Source of the DNA: DATKQI01 sp035532755
Lineage (GTDB): Bacteria; Pseudomonadota; Alphaproteobacteria; Acetobacterales; Acetobacteraceae
Assembly (NCBI GenBank): GCA_035532755.1
Contig: DATKQI010000213.1
Location: 1-5,975, forward strand
Length of the DNA: 5,975 bases
Direction: 5' to 3'
Positions within the stretch are counted from its first letter, which is position 1. Each line of letters starts with the position of its first letter. This document shows positions 5,454 through 5,975 of this stretch, in pieces. The translations under genes and the position numbers were made by a program. The notes beneath the pieces were generated by a model. That model worked only from the letters and a program-made list of their open reading frames with translations, searched no databases and was not told the origin of the DNA.

Positions 5454-5975
5454 TCAGCCCCGCTTGACCTGCGTGACATCGCGGACCGCCCCGCGGGAGG
5501 CACTGGTCGTCAACGCCGCATAGGCCTGCAACGCGGCGGAGACGGTTCGGTTCCGTCCGGCCGGGCGCCAGGCCTGCGGCCCGCGCGCGTCCATGGCCGC
5601 GCGGCGGCGGGCGAGTTCGGCCTCGCTCACCGCGAGGTGGAGCTTGCGGGCCGGGATGTCGATCTCGATCCGGTCCCCTTCCTCCACCAACCCGATCGCC
5701 CCGCCTTCCGCCGCCTCCGGCGAAATGTGCCCGATCGACAGGCCGGAGGAGCCGCCGGAGAAGCGCCCGTCGGTGACCAGGGCGCAGGCCTTGCCGAGGC
5801 CTTTGGATTTCAGATAGCTCGTCGGGTACAGCATCTCCTGCATGCCCGGGCCGCCTTTCGGGCCTTCGTAGCGGATCAGCACGATATCGCCGGCCACCAC
5901 CTTGCCGCCGAGAATGCCTTCCACCGCCGCGTCCTGGCTTTCGAAGATGCGGGCGGGGCCGGCGAAGGCGAGGAC
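5454..5975 (-). CDS. ilvD: Dihydroxy-acid dehydratase, C-terminal part (5' end outside window)
   Basis: This enzyme dehydrates 2,3-dihydroxy-isovalerate and 2,3-dihydroxy-3-methylvalerate to the 2-keto acids, the common step of valine, isoleucine and leucine (and pantothenate) synthesis in the cytoplasm. It uses an Fe-S cluster and Mg2+. About 173 C-terminal residues are visible out of a usual 560-620. They open with VLAFAGPARIFESQDAAVEG and continue with VLIRYEGPKGGPGMQEML, then LVTDGRFSGGSSGLSIGHIS and PEAAEGG. The GRFSGG serine is the proposed catalytic base in this family. The tail (ALQAYAALTTSASRGAVRD) matches the longer E. coli-type enzyme. The frame is open to the right edge; the GTG at 5924 is an internal valine. 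The Fe-S ligand cysteines fall outside the window. Sugar-acid dehydratases of the same superfamily are the alternative, but the C-terminus favours IlvD. Confidence 0.95.
   Translation of the reverse strand, partial: VLAFAGPARIFESQDAAVEGILGGKVVAGDIVLIRYEGPKGGPGMQEMLYPTSYLKSKGLGKACALVTDGRFSGGSSGLSIGHISPEAAEGGAIGLVEEGDRIEIDIPARKLHLAVSEAELARRRAAMDARGPQAWRPAGRNRTVSAALQAYAALTTSASRGAVRDVTQVKRG

Overview
The window is a high-GC chromosomal segment with strong G/C third-position bias. It probably comes from an alphaproteobacterium: the cysteine-free S4 protein, the E. coli-type IlvD C-terminus and the TPR-GT9 protein all fit, and Acetobacteraceae/Rhodospirillales is my best guess. I see no tRNA, rRNA, CRISPR array, integrase or transposase.

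Layout, left to right. (1) 1-590, plus strand: the C-terminal end of a family-2 glycosyltransferase whose 5' part lies outside the window. (2) 591-680: a short, relatively AT-rich gap with a weak hairpin and T-run. (3) 681-2342, plus strand: a 553-residue protein I cannot assign to a named family. It has a globular N-terminal region, a central coiled coil and a compact C-terminal domain rich in conserved-looking motifs. It is the least explained gene here. (4) 2335-4032, minus strand: a TPR protein fused to a GT9-like glycosyltransferase domain, convergent with (3). Their stop codons overlap in the palindrome TCAGCTGA. (5) 4140-4754, minus strand: rpsD (ribosomal protein S4), followed by a strong intrinsic terminator. 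It is preceded by a structured leader of about 110 nt and a TTGACA promoter element beside a very G-rich tract. (6) 4948-5157, plus strand: a 69-residue glycine-rich two-helix membrane protein, divergent from rpsD. (7) 5158-5453: non-coding, with a 17-bp tandem repeat, REP-like palindromic sequence, an intrinsic terminator on the minus strand, and a strong Shine-Dalgarno-like sequence with no start codon. (8) 5454-5975, minus strand: the C-terminal third of ilvD (dihydroxy-acid dehydratase), cut by the window end.

The two glycosyltransferases on either side of the coiled-coil gene suggest a surface- or protein-glycosylation locus next to housekeeping genes (rpsD, ilvD). The genes are not one operon: strands alternate and at least two terminators separate them. 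The unknown 553-residue protein and the structured, G-quadruplex-prone rpsD control region are the best leads. Nothing here amounts to a proven new system.
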